In this document: piece after piece, positions 18,054 to 26,569 of the stretch
How positions within the stretch are numbered: position 1 is the stretch's first letter
Layout of the letters: each line of letters begins with the position of its first letter
NCBI RefSeq assembly: GCF_000517105.1
Contig: NZ_KI912149.1
Coordinates: 260,712-324,711 of the forward strand
Source: Fischerella sp. PCC 9605
Lineage (GTDB): Bacteria; Cyanobacteriota; Cyanobacteriia; Cyanobacteriales; Nostocaceae
Length of the DNA: 64,000 nucleotides
Reading direction: 5' to 3'
Position numbers and translations under genes: made by a program
Notes under the pieces: generated by a model
Databases searched by the model: none
The model's input: the letters and a program-made list of their open reading frames with translations, nothing else
What the model was told of the DNA's origin: nothing

Positions 18054-19259
18054 CTACCTGGCAACAGCTATATAAACCAGAAGTAAAGTTAACACTGTCA
18101 CTGGTACGCCAAAGCGCAGATGTTCCCAAAAGGTCAGCTTGTAACCTAACTCAGCGGCGGCTTCTACGACTATTAAGTTTGCTACCGAACCAAACAAAGT
18201 TAAGTTACCAGCTAAAGTTGACCCCGCTGCTAACAACAACCAGGACTGAGTATCATCTTTGGGAATTAAGGGTTGCAGTAGAAGTACCGCAGGAACATTA
18301 GAAATTAAGTTCGACAAAATTGCTGTAACTCCCAAAAGACCAGTAGGAGAGTTGATTGCATAGGTAAAAGGCTTGAGCAAATTCAACTTTTGTGTGACTT
18401 TACTCAAAATAAACAGTCCAGAAAACATCACCAGCAGGTTCCAATCTACTTTTTTGAGAATGCGCTGTGGTTTGATCCGGCGGGTGACAAGCAACAAGCT
18501 AGCGGCGACTAAAGCAGACTCTGCTAAAGGTAAACCAACAGTAAAAGCAATTAACAATCCGGTGGTTATTGTTAAGGTTTTGTAAAACAGAGGTTTGAAG
18601 ATGCGCTGGTTCCCGGTGGGCAAATGTTCGCAAGGCACAATTGAGCGTACATTTGGATAAAGCAAGCACAGTAGAATTACCTGAATTGCTAAGCCTGTTA
18701 CTGCAATTGGAGCCATTGCCCGCATAAAATCCAGGTAACGGATGTCTGAGAAGGAGCCAATCAAGATGTTTTGAGGATTACCGCTCAAAGTGGCAACAGA
18801 ACCAATATTAGTTGCTCCTGCGATCGCCAATAAATAAGGTACGGGGTTCAATCTCAAGGCTTGAGTCAAGCTCAAGGTTAATGGTGTAAAAATTAGCGCC
18901 AAGGTGTCATTGAGAAAAAAGGCGGAAAGAATGCCACTGCCAAAGGTTAACGCCACTAATAAGCCCAAGGGGCTACGGGTAAAACGCAAAAGCAGCGACA
19001 GTGCTTGCGGGAAAAACCCTGCATAGGAGAGGTTGGCGTTAACCACCATCATGCTTAACAAAAACACAATCGTGGTGGCATCAATCGCATCCCATGCCTC
19101 TTGTAGACTCAATACACCCAGAGCAATCAAAAAAGCAGACCCTACTAAGGCAATCGTGGCACGGTTCATGCGTAAACCAGGCAGGTAGCCCAATGCCAAA
19201 CCCAGATAGGTCAGTCCCAAAACGCCATAGATGGCAAATTTGTAAATATTTGGTAACAT
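18054..19259 (-). CDS. SLC13/ArsB-NhaD-type anion transporter
   Basis: Polytopic membrane protein of 401 aa, with hydrophobic segments along the whole chain (YGVLGLTYLGLALGYLPGL at the N-terminus, VPVTVLTLLLVYIAVA at the end). Recognisable ion-transporter elements are NDTLALIFTPLTLSLTQ and SNLISNVPAVLLLQPL, the paired N-D/N-x-P re-entrant motifs of the ArsB/NhaD/DASS superfamily, and GATNIGSVATLSGNPQN, the usual substrate-binding loop. Substrate could be a dicarboxylate, sulfate, arsenite or Na+/H+ exchange; sequence reading alone does not decide. It is monocistronic and diverges from the nitrogenase-related gene. Confidence 0.85.
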   Translation of the reverse strand: MLPNIYKFAIYGVLGLTYLGLALGYLPGLRMNRATIALVGSAFLIALGVLSLQEAWDAIDATTIVFLLSMMVVNANLSYAGFFPQALSLLLRFTRSPLGLLVALTFGSGILSAFFLNDTLALIFTPLTLSLTQALRLNPVPYLLAIAGATNIGSVATLSGNPQNILIGSFSDIRYLDFMRAMAPIAVTGLAIQVILLCLLYPNVRSIVPCEHLPTGNQRIFKPLFYKTLTITTGLLIAFTVGLPLAESALVAASLLLVTRRIKPQRILKKVDWNLLVMFSGLFILSKVTQKLNLLKPFTYAINSPTGLLGVTAILSNLISNVPAVLLLQPLIPKDDTQSWLLLAAGSTLAGNLTLFGSVANLIVVEAAAELGYKLTFWEHLRFGVPVTVLTLLLVYIAVAR

Positions 19260-19663
19260 CTTTAGTTGGTCATTCGTCGTTGTTTAGCCAGAAATCACAA
19301 AAGATAAAGAATGACCTCTAAGTATAAAGTATTAAATTTAACTAATAATGTGCTCAGTAGCAACCTTAGTTATAAATTTTCTGCAAAAAAAGTTTGTAAA
19401 TGTTACATTAATATCTGTCCAAAGGCAGATGTCTTTATTAAAATTTAAACTATGTCAAGTTATGAACAAGATACTACTATCACACTTCCGATTCCAGGGA
19501 AATTGCGATTAACTTGACGTATTAATAAGTAGGTTCTGATCAAAGTGGCTACTTAAAGACAAGACAGCATCTCTGTCAGGACAAGAATCTTCCGGGAAAT
19601 GCCGTTGTTGGGTTGTATATCTTCACCGGAGTGGTGAAGACCCTCAAGGAAAAAGAGGAGTAA
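19260..19663. other. Divergent intergenic region, 404 bp
   Basis: AT-rich, with no gene recognised. A short inverted pair CACCGGAGTGGTG lies at about 19623-19637, just before the Shine-Dalgarno of the next gene (AAAAGAGGAGTAAATG). No NtcA-type GTA-N8-TAC site at a convincing position was seen. Confidence 0.5.
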
Positions 19664-20044
19664 ATGATGAAGGTATTCGATAATACCACAAAAAAGATTT
19701 TTTTTGCTAGCTGGGTATCGCTAAATCCAACCGAAGCTAGTCACGCTAATGTCATTCAGCTGGGTCGTCCAGTATCCAAGCTTCATATTGATATTCTCCA
19801 GCCTTTGCGTCACTGGCTAGACCGCGTTCAAGTCCGCGATCGCCAACTAGCACACCGATTGTGCCAATACATTCCTGCTCAGTGTCCCTTTGAGCGTGAT
19901 GTGAAGTTATTTGGTAAAACCTTGTTGCACATACCCCCGATGTGCAAGCTCAACCCCTTGTACGAAGAAGTAGTAAGCTTGCGTTTCCGAGCGCTGTGCT
20001 ATCTAGCTGATGAGTGCGGCGAGGATATATCGCAGTATTGTTAG
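19664..20044 (+). CDS. Mo-dependent nitrogenase C-terminal family protein
   Basis: A 126-aa protein of the small family named for similarity to the C-terminal region of a Mo-dependent nitrogenase-associated protein. The conserved core is visible: LHIDILQPLRHWLDRVQVRDRQLAHRLCQYIPAQCPFERDV, then HIPPMCKLNPLYEEVVSLRFRALCYLADECGED. Conserved cysteines (LCQYIP, QCPFE, PMCKLNP, ALCYLADEC) could bind metal, but this is inference. Family members are scattered through cyanobacteria and are not nitrogenase subunits; the biochemical role is unknown. The start is preceded by GAGGAG. No nif genes lie nearby. Confidence 0.8.
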   Translation: MMKVFDNTTKKIFFASWVSLNPTEASHANVIQLGRPVSKLHIDILQPLRHWLDRVQVRDRQLAHRLCQYIPAQCPFERDVKLFGKTLLHIPPMCKLNPLYEEVVSLRFRALCYLADECGEDISQYC

Positions 20045-20108
20045 TAGATAGTAGATAGTAGTTAGTAGATAGTAGGTAATCGCTAACTACTAACCACTAA
20101 CCACTAAC
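20042..20108. repeat. Inverted TAGTAGA/CTAACCA heptamer repeat
   Basis: TAGTAGATAGTAGATAGTAG opposite CTAACTACTAACCACTAACC around GGTAATCG. It lies between two convergent genes and is a likely bidirectional terminator as well as a member of the heptamer repeat family. Confidence 0.7.
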
Positions 20109-20109
20109 T

Positions 20110-21960
20110 CTATTGACTTTGCCACTTTTGGAGTTCTTGCTGAGCTTTGTTGTATGCAGATGTCCCCTCTGGAACTAAAGCAGCTGTTTGTATTGCTGCT
20201 CTGAATTGTCCTCTAGAGGCACGACGCATAGCAAGCTTTAAAATTGTTTCACTCCATTGATTCATCGATTTTTGAGCTTCCTCAAAGCCTGGTTCTCCTG
20301 GTGAAACTTTTTTAGCAACTTCGATAGCGCGGTTATAGGTAGACGCCTGTCTTGGTTGAATTAAAGCATTAGCAGCATCTAAAAGAGTTTTGTTAGCCAT
20401 ATACTGCTTTGCTTGTAGCCGCCACTGGTTGATAGCCGTTTGTGCTTGTGAATAAATTGCCTGATCTGGGCTAATTAACTCGGCAGCAGCTATTGCTTTA
20501 GCATATTTTCTTTGGTTAGCACGACTTTGGGCTAGATTTAAGATCATGCTGCTCCAAATCTGAATATTTGTTTGTGCTTGTTCGTATTGTGGTTCACCAG
20601 GTTTAACATTTCGGGCTTTAGCGATCGCTACGCTGAGATCGCTAGCCTGGTTTGGTCTCAGAGACATTTTCGCCAAGTCCGATATGGCTTGGTCACGCTT
20701 GATTGACTGAGAATCAAGGGCTGTTGGCGAGATTGCTTGACTTTTTTGTAAAGATGGTGGAATTGGTGGTAAATTCTCAATTATCTTGGTGTTACGAGTA
20801 GTATTAGTAACACTACTACGAGTCATTTCTTTAGGTGATACAGGAAGTATCTCTGTTTCGGCATCATCATTAGCTGTTTTGGATGAAGTTGAGAACACCT
20901 CCACAGTTGTTTTAAAACCTGCTTGGTTGCGGAAATAAACTACTCCAAACAAGCCCAGAACTATTGTCGTACCTGCACCCCATAACATTAATGGTTTCCA
21001 AAATGAGGAGGTGTTTGCTGTCGCCGCCCCTTTGTTTTCCGAGTTATTTGTTATAGCTGCGGTGGGGAGTGGGGAGTTGGAACCCGCCCACGGCGCAGCC
21101 TCCCCTACTCCTCCTCCTCCTGTACCCCACCTAATCGTGTCTGTTATGATTCTGTCAGCATTAGGGTCTAGTGAAGGCGTTGAAAGGGCAGCAGCGAAAA
21201 TTTCTTCAGAAGCAATTGTGGCTGTATCTTCTATTGACGGCAAGATTCCTTGCTGCCTAGAGGGAATAACAGTAACAGGATTTTGTGTAGGACGCCAGTA
21301 GTGTTGACATAGTTCTGGTGTGCGGAGGCTCAGGTATCTTTCTAGATCCTCTAAAGTGTTACCATTGCCAGACCGTAAAGTTTCTAATACTGCTGCTGTA
21401 AAAAATCCGTGACCGAGTTCGCTACTTTCGTGGGAAAATTGTTCCGGTTGACAAGACAGAATTGTGGGAATTTGGAATTCTTGAGCTAGTTCAACTGTTT
21501 CTTGCCCAACGAGAGCATTTGCTTGGGTTGCAAAAGCACGGTTGATATCAAGCAATAATAATGCATCAAGTCCAGCTATTTGCAGACTTTGCATCAGCGC
21601 TCTTAATTCTATGCCAGTTTCCTCTATGCGTTCGGGGTTTCCTTCTTGTGGCATTAAGTAATCTTGTCCATTGTGGTTGACGCCATAACCACTAAAGAAA
21701 AACCACAGTCGGTCTTGAGGTTGCCAACACGCTGCTGCTAAATCTTCCAGCAAAAGCAGAATGTTTTCTTTTGTAGGGTAAGTAGATCTGTCACCCAAAG
21801 GCGGCGAAGTGTCTGTCATTAACAGACACTGTTGCTGCAAAAAACCTGCTTCTACTACTAAAAAATCCTTTAACGCCTCGGCATCGGCTTGAGCACACCC
21901 TAAAGGTTGAAAGAACTGATATTGATTTATGCCAATGGCGATCGCCCAGTTATTTGCCAT
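20110..21960 (-). CDS. Caspase-fold (orthocaspase-like) protein lacking His/Cys dyad
   Basis: A 616-aa protein with an N-terminal caspase p20-like domain (residues 1-200: WAIAIGINQY, ADAEALKDFL, LWFFFSGYGV, LDALLLLDINRAF, ILSCQPEQFS, GFFTAAVLETL). In active metacaspases these strands end in SGHG and D-x-C-H-S; here the catalytic His is Tyr92 and the Cys is Asn140, so it should not be proteolytic by the usual mechanism. Tyr/Asn-type pseudo-variants are known in cyanobacteria. A Gly/Pro-rich linker (about 279-300) precedes a single membrane segment (about 322-344). The C-terminal half holds four related repeats of about 45-50 residues (AI..A..V.PGEP.YE.AQ..I..W) that may bind partners. It is likely a membrane-tethered scaffold or sensor. 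Confidence 0.85.
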   Translation of the reverse strand: MANNWAIAIGINQYQFFQPLGCAQADAEALKDFLVVEAGFLQQQCLLMTDTSPPLGDRSTYPTKENILLLLEDLAAACWQPQDRLWFFFSGYGVNHNGQDYLMPQEGNPERIEETGIELRALMQSLQIAGLDALLLLDINRAFATQANALVGQETVELAQEFQIPTILSCQPEQFSHESSELGHGFFTAAVLETLRSGNGNTLEDLERYLSLRTPELCQHYWRPTQNPVTVIPSRQQGILPSIEDTATIASEEIFAAALSTPSLDPNADRIITDTIRWGTGGGGVGEAAPWAGSNSPLPTAAITNNSENKGAATANTSSFWKPLMLWGAGTTIVLGLFGVVYFRNQAGFKTTVEVFSTSSKTANDDAETEILPVSPKEMTRSSVTNTTRNTKIIENLPPIPPSLQKSQAISPTALDSQSIKRDQAISDLAKMSLRPNQASDLSVAIAKARNVKPGEPQYEQAQTNIQIWSSMILNLAQSRANQRKYAKAIAAAELISPDQAIYSQAQTAINQWRLQAKQYMANKTLLDAANALIQPRQASTYNRAIEVAKKVSPGEPGFEEAQKSMNQWSETILKLAMRRASRGQFRAAIQTAALVPEGTSAYNKAQQELQKWQSQ

Positions 21961-22236
21961 CGCGCTTTCTGCCGGTTATTTTTTGCTTACTTGAAATCGC
22001 GGTTGGCTTTGCTGAAAAAACAAAGCTAACCTATGTCTTATGGCCTAGGTGGTCATCATCTCATTAATAGATGAAATGTCATTTTTATTACTTGCTTAAC
22101 CAAGAAAATACGTTCATAGGATTTAACTTCATTTTTCATAGTGAGGAGTATATAGGTCATGAGGAATTGCTGTCATCAATCATCAAGCAGATTTTCCTGG
22201 GGAAATCGAAATTTTCTCAAGAGTTTCATTCAACTT

Positions 22237-22716
22237 ATGCCATCAATCGCCAATAAAATCCGGATAGGTTATGCAGTAGTTTTGCTGGGTGCAGCAGTTC
22301 CTATGTGGCTTTTGTGTGAAGCGATCGCACTCCAGACTGTGCAAGCTTACACCGCCAGAGTTGACCTCGCTATTGACCGCCTGCCAGAAGAAAACTACGA
22401 AACCCTAATGCAAAGAGCAGAAGCGGCTGCAAGAGCAGCGGCTCAACGCAGTTTTGACCAAGATATCTTGGTGACAGATGTTTCCATCTATATTTCCGTA
22501 CAAAATCATGGAGCGATCGCACCAGTTTTAGAGTTAGCAGTTAGTCGGCAACAATGGCGCAATCGTCCCGATCCGCGACGTTGGGCAAAATATTTCAAAA
22601 CAGCGCGATCGCTTCTATATTTTGGGGATAATTTCAAAACCCCCACTACCACCCAACCACCAGCCAACAACCAACAACAAACAACCACCAACCAACAACC
22701 AACACAGACACGTTAA
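22237..22716 (+). CDS. Membrane-anchored hypothetical protein
   Basis: No family assigned. From ATG 22237 the 159-aa product starts with a basic segment and one hydrophobic stretch (GYAVVLLGAAVPMWLLCEAIAL, listed as residues 8-29 approx.), then a soluble region with an Ala/Arg-rich helix (EAAARAAAQRSFDQDILVTDVSIY) and a conserved-looking end, SVQNHGAIAPVLELAVSRQQW. The last 25 residues (TTTQPPANNQQQ...) are encoded by a CCAACAA heptamer-type repeat and are Thr/Asn/Gln-only. The frame is open back to 22159, but the upstream part looks noncoding. It lies just upstream of rpmF. It is probably a cyanobacterial protein with one transmembrane helix. Confidence 0.65.
   Translation: MPSIANKIRIGYAVVLLGAAVPMWLLCEAIALQTVQAYTARVDLAIDRLPEENYETLMQRAEAAARAAAQRSFDQDILVTDVSIYISVQNHGAIAPVLELAVSRQQWRNRPDPRRWAKYFKTARSLLYFGDNFKTPTTTQPPANNQQQTTTNQQPTQTR
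22640..22702. repeat. CCAACAA-type tandem repeat inside a CDS end
   Basis: Runs of CAACAACCAACAACAAACAACC, one arm of the repeat family seen as inverted pairs elsewhere. Here it is translated as a Thr/Gln/Asn-rich tail of the preceding gene. Confidence 0.7.
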
Positions 22717-22761
22717 TGGCTTAGAATAATAAGGTTGTCAAAAATTGCGTTATCCGCTACT

Positions 22762-22935
22762 ATGGCTGTTCCAAAGAAGAAAACATCTAAATCTAAACGC
22801 GATAAACGTAGAGCTACCTGGAGGCACAAAGCCGCTGTTGAAGCCCAAAAAGCTCTTTCTCTCGGCAAGTCGATTTTGACTGGACGTTCTACATTTGTTT
22901 ACCCAACTGCTGAAGAAGAGGAAGAAGAGGAATAA
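22762..22935 (+). CDS. rpmF: 50S ribosomal protein L32
   Basis: Small basic ribosomal protein of the large subunit. The 57-aa sequence [23 protein letters not shown] is diagnostic of L32 (N-terminal MAVPKKKTS, then the basic R-R-x-W segment). It is the zinc-free form without the paired CxxC motifs found in some bacteria. The C-terminus is an acidic run of seven Glu. ATG 22762 is chosen because it starts the conserved N-terminus; the frame is open upstream from 22735. It is monocistronic, followed by heptamer-type repeats. Confidence 0.97.
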   Translation: MAVPKKKTSKSKRDKRRATWRHKAAVEAQKALSLGKSILTGRSTFVYPTAEEEEEEE

Positions 22936-22939
22936 TAAT

Positions 22940-23030
22940 TCCAGAGTCAAGAGTCCAGAGTCAATAGTCCATAGTCAAGAGTTTTTAACTAGTGACTATT
23001 GACAATTGACCATTGACTATTCATTACCTA
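22940..23030. repeat. AGTCCAG / TTGACTA heptamer-type repeats
   Basis: Runs such as CCAGAGTCAAGAGTCCAGAGTC and the inverted TGACTATTGACAATTGACC, between rpmF and the sulfite-oxidase-like gene; they can fold back through GTTTTTAACTAG. Confidence 0.65.
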
Positions 23031-23098
23031 TGACCGATTACCGAAAAGCATATAAAAACTAAAGTGTCTTTTTAAGAAGACTTATTTTTCTGGTGACT

Positions 23099-23695
23099 AT
23101 GCTAGGAAAATTTTTTCAAAAGCCGACGCAAGAACAGGGCGATCGCGTTCCACCCGGTCAACATTTGGCTAAGGGCTTTCCTGTTTTAACTTATGGTGCG
23201 ACTCCCCAAGTCAGCACAGATGAATGGGAATTTCGCGTCTGGGGTTTGGTACAACCCAAGACTTTTACTTGGTCAGACTTCATGGCCCTACCTCAGCAGG
23301 AATTTACTGCTGACTTCCACTGTGTAACCCGCTGGTCTAAACTCGATGTCAAGTGGACTGGGATTAAAGTGACAGACTTTATGAAACTAATTGAAGTCGA
23401 TCCGAAAGCAGCCCACGTTATGGAACACTGCTACGGCGGCTACACTACCAATATTTCAATGGAAGATTTTCTTAGAGAAGAAAATTTCTTTGCCTTTAAA
23501 TTATTTGGTGAACTGTTACCCGCAGAACATGGCGGGCCAATGCGGCTGGTGGTTCCCCACCTTTATGCTTGGAAAAGTGCCAAGTGGATTAACGGCCTGG
23601 AGTTTCTTCAGCGCGAAGAACTTGGTTTTTGGGAACGCAATGGCTACCATCGCCGGGGCGAACCTTGGGCGGAGGAACGTTATAGCAGTTTTTAA
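23099..23695 (+). CDS. Sulfite oxidase-like molybdopterin oxidoreductase
   Basis: Cytosolic-type member of the sulfite oxidase/YedY (MsrP catalytic subunit) molybdenum-cofactor family. The single conserved Mo-ligating Cys75 lies in FHCVTRWSKLDVKWTG, preceded by the WGLVQPKTFTWSDFMALPQ substrate/cofactor strand. The later HCYGGYTTN and HGGPMRLVVPHLYAWKSAKW are classic. At 198 aa it is the short form without heme or signal peptide. ATG 23099 (MLGKFFQ) is used; a GTG at 23093 is in frame. The substrate is probably a sulfoxide or sulfite-like anion, not determinable here. No molybdopterin-synthesis genes are nearby. Confidence 0.9.
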   Translation: MLGKFFQKPTQEQGDRVPPGQHLAKGFPVLTYGATPQVSTDEWEFRVWGLVQPKTFTWSDFMALPQQEFTADFHCVTRWSKLDVKWTGIKVTDFMKLIEVDPKAAHVMEHCYGGYTTNISMEDFLREENFFAFKLFGELLPAEHGGPMRLVVPHLYAWKSAKWINGLEFLQREELGFWERNGYHRRGEPWAEERYSSF

Positions 23696-23773
23696 GTTTT
23701 CCCCAATAGCAAGTATGTAGTAGGGTGAGCTTTGCTAGCCCTTTGGTGGTGTAATCCTAAACAATAAGTCTTC

Positions 23774-23843
23774 TTCGTGTCTTGGTGTCTTTGTGGTGAA
23801 AAAATAAATTTTATTTAACCACCAAGACACTAAGACACCAAGT
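23774..23843. repeat. Inverted CTTGGTGTC / GACACCAAG repeat
   Basis: GTGTCTTGGTGTCTTTGTGGT pairs with ACCACCAAGACACTAAGACACC around an AT-rich loop, forming a hairpin between convergent genes; the same element is at 42511-42575 and half of it at 48543-48568. Confidence 0.75.
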
Positions 23844-23956
23844 CGAATCAGGAAAAATCAGGTAATGAAAGCATATTTTTCACCCACCTTGAAAGGGCTA
23901 GGTGAACTTTGCTTACCCTATTTGTTTAATATATGGATATATGCTAGCCTTGGTAA

Positions 23957-25339
23957 CTACCCAATAATTTTCTTCAAGAAAGACAATTTGCTCTTAGTAT
24001 AGGGAGCGTATCGCCATTTTAAATCCAGCCAAAAGGGATTGTGTAACACGCTTTTATAGTGAGAAAAGGTGTCAAAACTAGATTTACCGTGATAGCTACC
24101 GATACCGCTATCACCTACACCACCAAATGGTAGAGATGAAACACCGATCTGCATGACTGTTTCATTGATACATGCAGTTCCGGATGAAGTGGCTTGTAAA
24201 ATTTGCTGTTGCAGGTTTTTGTTATTAGAAAATAAGTACAAAGCTAAGGGTTTTGGTTGAGAGTTGATTAGGGCGATCGCCTCTGATATATCTTTGTATT
24301 CAATCACAGGTAGAATGGGGCCAAAAATTTCATCCTGCATCACAGGATCTGCTAAGGAGATATTTCCAATTACTGTTGGAGCTATATAAAGTTCATCTCG
24401 GTTTGTTTCGCCACCAATGCAGGTTTCACCACTATTGAGAAGACTTGCTAACCTGTCAAAGTGTTTTTGATTAATAATTCTGCCATAATCAGGACTACTA
24501 GCAGGATTAGCTTCATAAAATTCTTGAATACACTTTTTAATTTCAGATAATAAACTTGCTTTGATTTTGTGATTAACTAATAAATAATCAGGAGCAAGAC
24601 AAGTTTGTCCGGCATTGATGAACTTACCCCAAGTAATCCGTCTGGCGGTATGTTCAATATGAATGTCAGTATCTACAATACAAGGATTTTTGCCACCTAA
24701 TTCTAGAGTGACAGGTGTGAGATGTTTGGCTGCTGCTTCCATAATAATTTTGCCGACAGCAGTACCTCCAGTGAAGAAGATGTGGTCAAATTTTTCTGCT
24801 AGTAGTTTTTGACTAGTTTCTACACCTCCTTCTACGACTGTTATATATTCTGGCTGGAAATATTTAGCGATAATGTTGGCAACGAGACTAGAGGTATGCG
24901 GGGCAAGTTCTGAAGGTTTGAGGATGGCACAGTTTCCAGCAGCGATCGCTCCGATTAATGGTGAAATAGTTAACTGAAATGGATAGTTCCAAGCACCAAT
25001 AATTAAAACCACTCCTAGCGGTTCTGCATAAATTTGTGCTGAAGCAGGAAGTAATTGCCAAGGAACTTGTGCTTTTTTAGGTTTAGTCCAAACCTTAATA
25101 TTTTTGAGACAATATTCAATTTCTTTGAATACCAATACAATTTCTGAAGAAAATGTTTCAAATTCCGGTTTATTTAAATCTGCTTTTAAAGCCTGATAAA
25201 TTGCTGCTTCATTATCTTTGATGGCTTGTTGTAAAATTTTAAGCTGGTCAATACGAAAAGCAATATCTTTAGTTTTACCTGTGGATAAAAAATCTCTTTG
25301 TTTACGAATAATATCAGCGATTGATAATTCAGTATTCAT
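23957..25339 (-). CDS. Aldehyde dehydrogenase (fatty aldehyde type)
   Basis: NAD(P)-dependent aldehyde dehydrogenase of about 460 aa resembling the ALDH3/fatty aldehyde dehydrogenase group. Visible are the IIGAWNYPFQL cofactor strand, LKPSELAPHTSS, FFTGGTAVGKIIM, catalytic-base Glu in TLELGGKNPCIV, nucleophilic Cys in INAGQTCLAPDYLL, and EIFGPILPV. The C-terminus SFDTFSHYKSVLHNPFWLDLKWRYAPY is typical of ALDH3-like proteins, and in cyanobacteria this class oxidises long-chain aldehydes to fatty acids (family knowledge). ATG 25339 (MNTELSIADII) is preferred to the ORF end at 25402, whose extra residues overlap a GGCGGGCAAGATGCCCGCCCC repeat. Monocistronic. Confidence 0.9.
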   Translation of the reverse strand: MNTELSIADIIRKQRDFLSTGKTKDIAFRIDQLKILQQAIKDNEAAIYQALKADLNKPEFETFSSEIVLVFKEIEYCLKNIKVWTKPKKAQVPWQLLPASAQIYAEPLGVVLIIGAWNYPFQLTISPLIGAIAAGNCAILKPSELAPHTSSLVANIIAKYFQPEYITVVEGGVETSQKLLAEKFDHIFFTGGTAVGKIIMEAAAKHLTPVTLELGGKNPCIVDTDIHIEHTARRITWGKFINAGQTCLAPDYLLVNHKIKASLLSEIKKCIQEFYEANPASSPDYGRIINQKHFDRLASLLNSGETCIGGETNRDELYIAPTVIGNISLADPVMQDEIFGPILPVIEYKDISEAIALINSQPKPLALYLFSNNKNLQQQILQATSSGTACINETVMQIGVSSLPFGGVGDSGIGSYHGKSSFDTFSHYKSVLHNPFWLDLKWRYAPYTKSKLSFLKKIIG

Positions 25340-25376
25340 ATTTTTGCTATCAGAAAATAAATTTAATTTGCATGAA

Positions 25377-25402
25377 TATGGCGGGCAAGATGCCCGCCCC
25401 AC
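25377..25402. repeat. GC-rich hairpin upstream of aldehyde dehydrogenase
   Basis: TGGCGGGCAAGATGCCCGCCCC: stem GGCGGGCA / TGCCCGCC with loop AGA, a common dispersed cyanobacterial hairpin in the 5' region of the aldehyde dehydrogenase gene. Confidence 0.65.
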
Positions 25403-25468
25403 AAGAAGTTAATGCACTTGGATTATACAAAATTAGATGTATTTTAGCTTAATTCATAATTTATAAAT

Positions 25469-26569
25469 TTACTGCTTGACGGGTAGGCATACAATAAAAA
25501 CACTGCCTTTACCTACTTCTGAATTCACTTCGATTGTACCTTTGTGTGCTTCAACAATTCGACGAGAAAGATACAGTCCTAAGCCACTTCCAGAACGCTT
25601 GTGGCTACCTTGGCGAAATCGTTCAAACAAGGTTGCTTGTTCTTCAGGAGGAATACCAGGGCCTGTATCCGCTACCTTGATATTAATGTGGTCGTCGGCA
25701 GTGGTAGGCGCTATGAGGTGGATATCTACAGAACCTTTATCGGTAAATTTGATAGCATTACCGATCAGGTTTGTGAATAGGCGATGCAGTTCTAAGCGAT
25801 CGCCCATCACCGTACTATTGGTTGAGTCCTCACCAAGATCTAGATTTATTGCCAGTCCCTTTGGTTCAGCTAGGGGAGTTAATTCATCTGCCACTTCTTT
25901 GAGTAATTGCCCTAGATTAACTGGTTGAAACGCTAAGGTTTTGCGTCCTGCTTCAAAGCGATAAACCTCCAGTAGGGTATTTACCATTGCTAGCAGGTTG
26001 GTGTTGCTACGGCCCATGATAGTAATAACTTCTTGCATTGGTGGTGATAAACTTCCCAATGCACCTTCTGAAAGAAGTGTCAGCATCCGTTCTGCTGCTA
26101 CTAGGGGCGTGCGTAAGTCGTGGGTGAGGCGAGAGACAAAATCTTCTCTTTGACGGGCGATTTCATCGCGTTCGTCGATACTGTGTTTGAGACGGAGAAG
26201 CGATCGCACTCGTGCTAGCAACTCGTCTACTGTTACTGGTTTACGGATAAAGTCATCAGCACCCAAGTCTAATCCTTGGGCAACATTCGGTGAATCGTGA
26301 GCAGTGATAAGTAGGATCGGAATAAATGGCAAACTCTGATTTTCCCTAATCTGCTTGGTTACTTCATAACCATCCATCCCCGGCATCATCAGATCCAGCA
26401 GTATTAAGTCAAAAGTCGCTTCGGCAATTTTTGCCAATGCACAAGCACCATTTTCTGCCGTAGTAACTGTATAGCCTTCTTCCTCCAATATGGTTTTGAT
26501 TAAAAATACATTATCAGGAGAATCATCAACTACTAGGATTTTGTCTGAGTGAGAAGATTGTGAACTCAT
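25469..26569 (-). CDS. Response regulator-histidine kinase hybrid
   Basis: A 366-aa single-chain signalling protein: a receiver domain first (residues 10-125, phospho-acceptor Asp59 in LILLDLMMPGMDG, Lys110 in FIRKP), then a HisKA dimerisation helix with His150 in SRLTHDLRTPL, then HATPase_c with N-box FTNLIGNAIKFT, G1 VADTGPGIPPEE and G2 GSGLGLYLSRRIVEAH. It has no membrane or input domain; the REC domain is the sensor input, as in many cyanobacterial REC-HK proteins. The stimulus and output regulator are unknown. It is monocistronic, with a non-coding tandem repeat upstream. Confidence 0.93.
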   Translation of the reverse strand: MSSQSSHSDKILVVDDSPDNVFLIKTILEEEGYTVTTAENGACALAKIAEATFDLILLDLMMPGMDGYEVTKQIRENQSLPFIPILLITAHDSPNVAQGLDLGADDFIRKPVTVDELLARVRSLLRLKHSIDERDEIARQREDFVSRLTHDLRTPLVAAERMLTLLSEGALGSLSPPMQEVITIMGRSNTNLLAMVNTLLEVYRFEAGRKTLAFQPVNLGQLLKEVADELTPLAEPKGLAINLDLGEDSTNSTVMGDRLELHRLFTNLIGNAIKFTDKGSVDIHLIAPTTADDHINIKVADTGPGIPPEEQATLFERFRQGSHKRSGSGLGLYLSRRIVEAHKGTIEVNSEVGKGSVFIVCLPVKQ

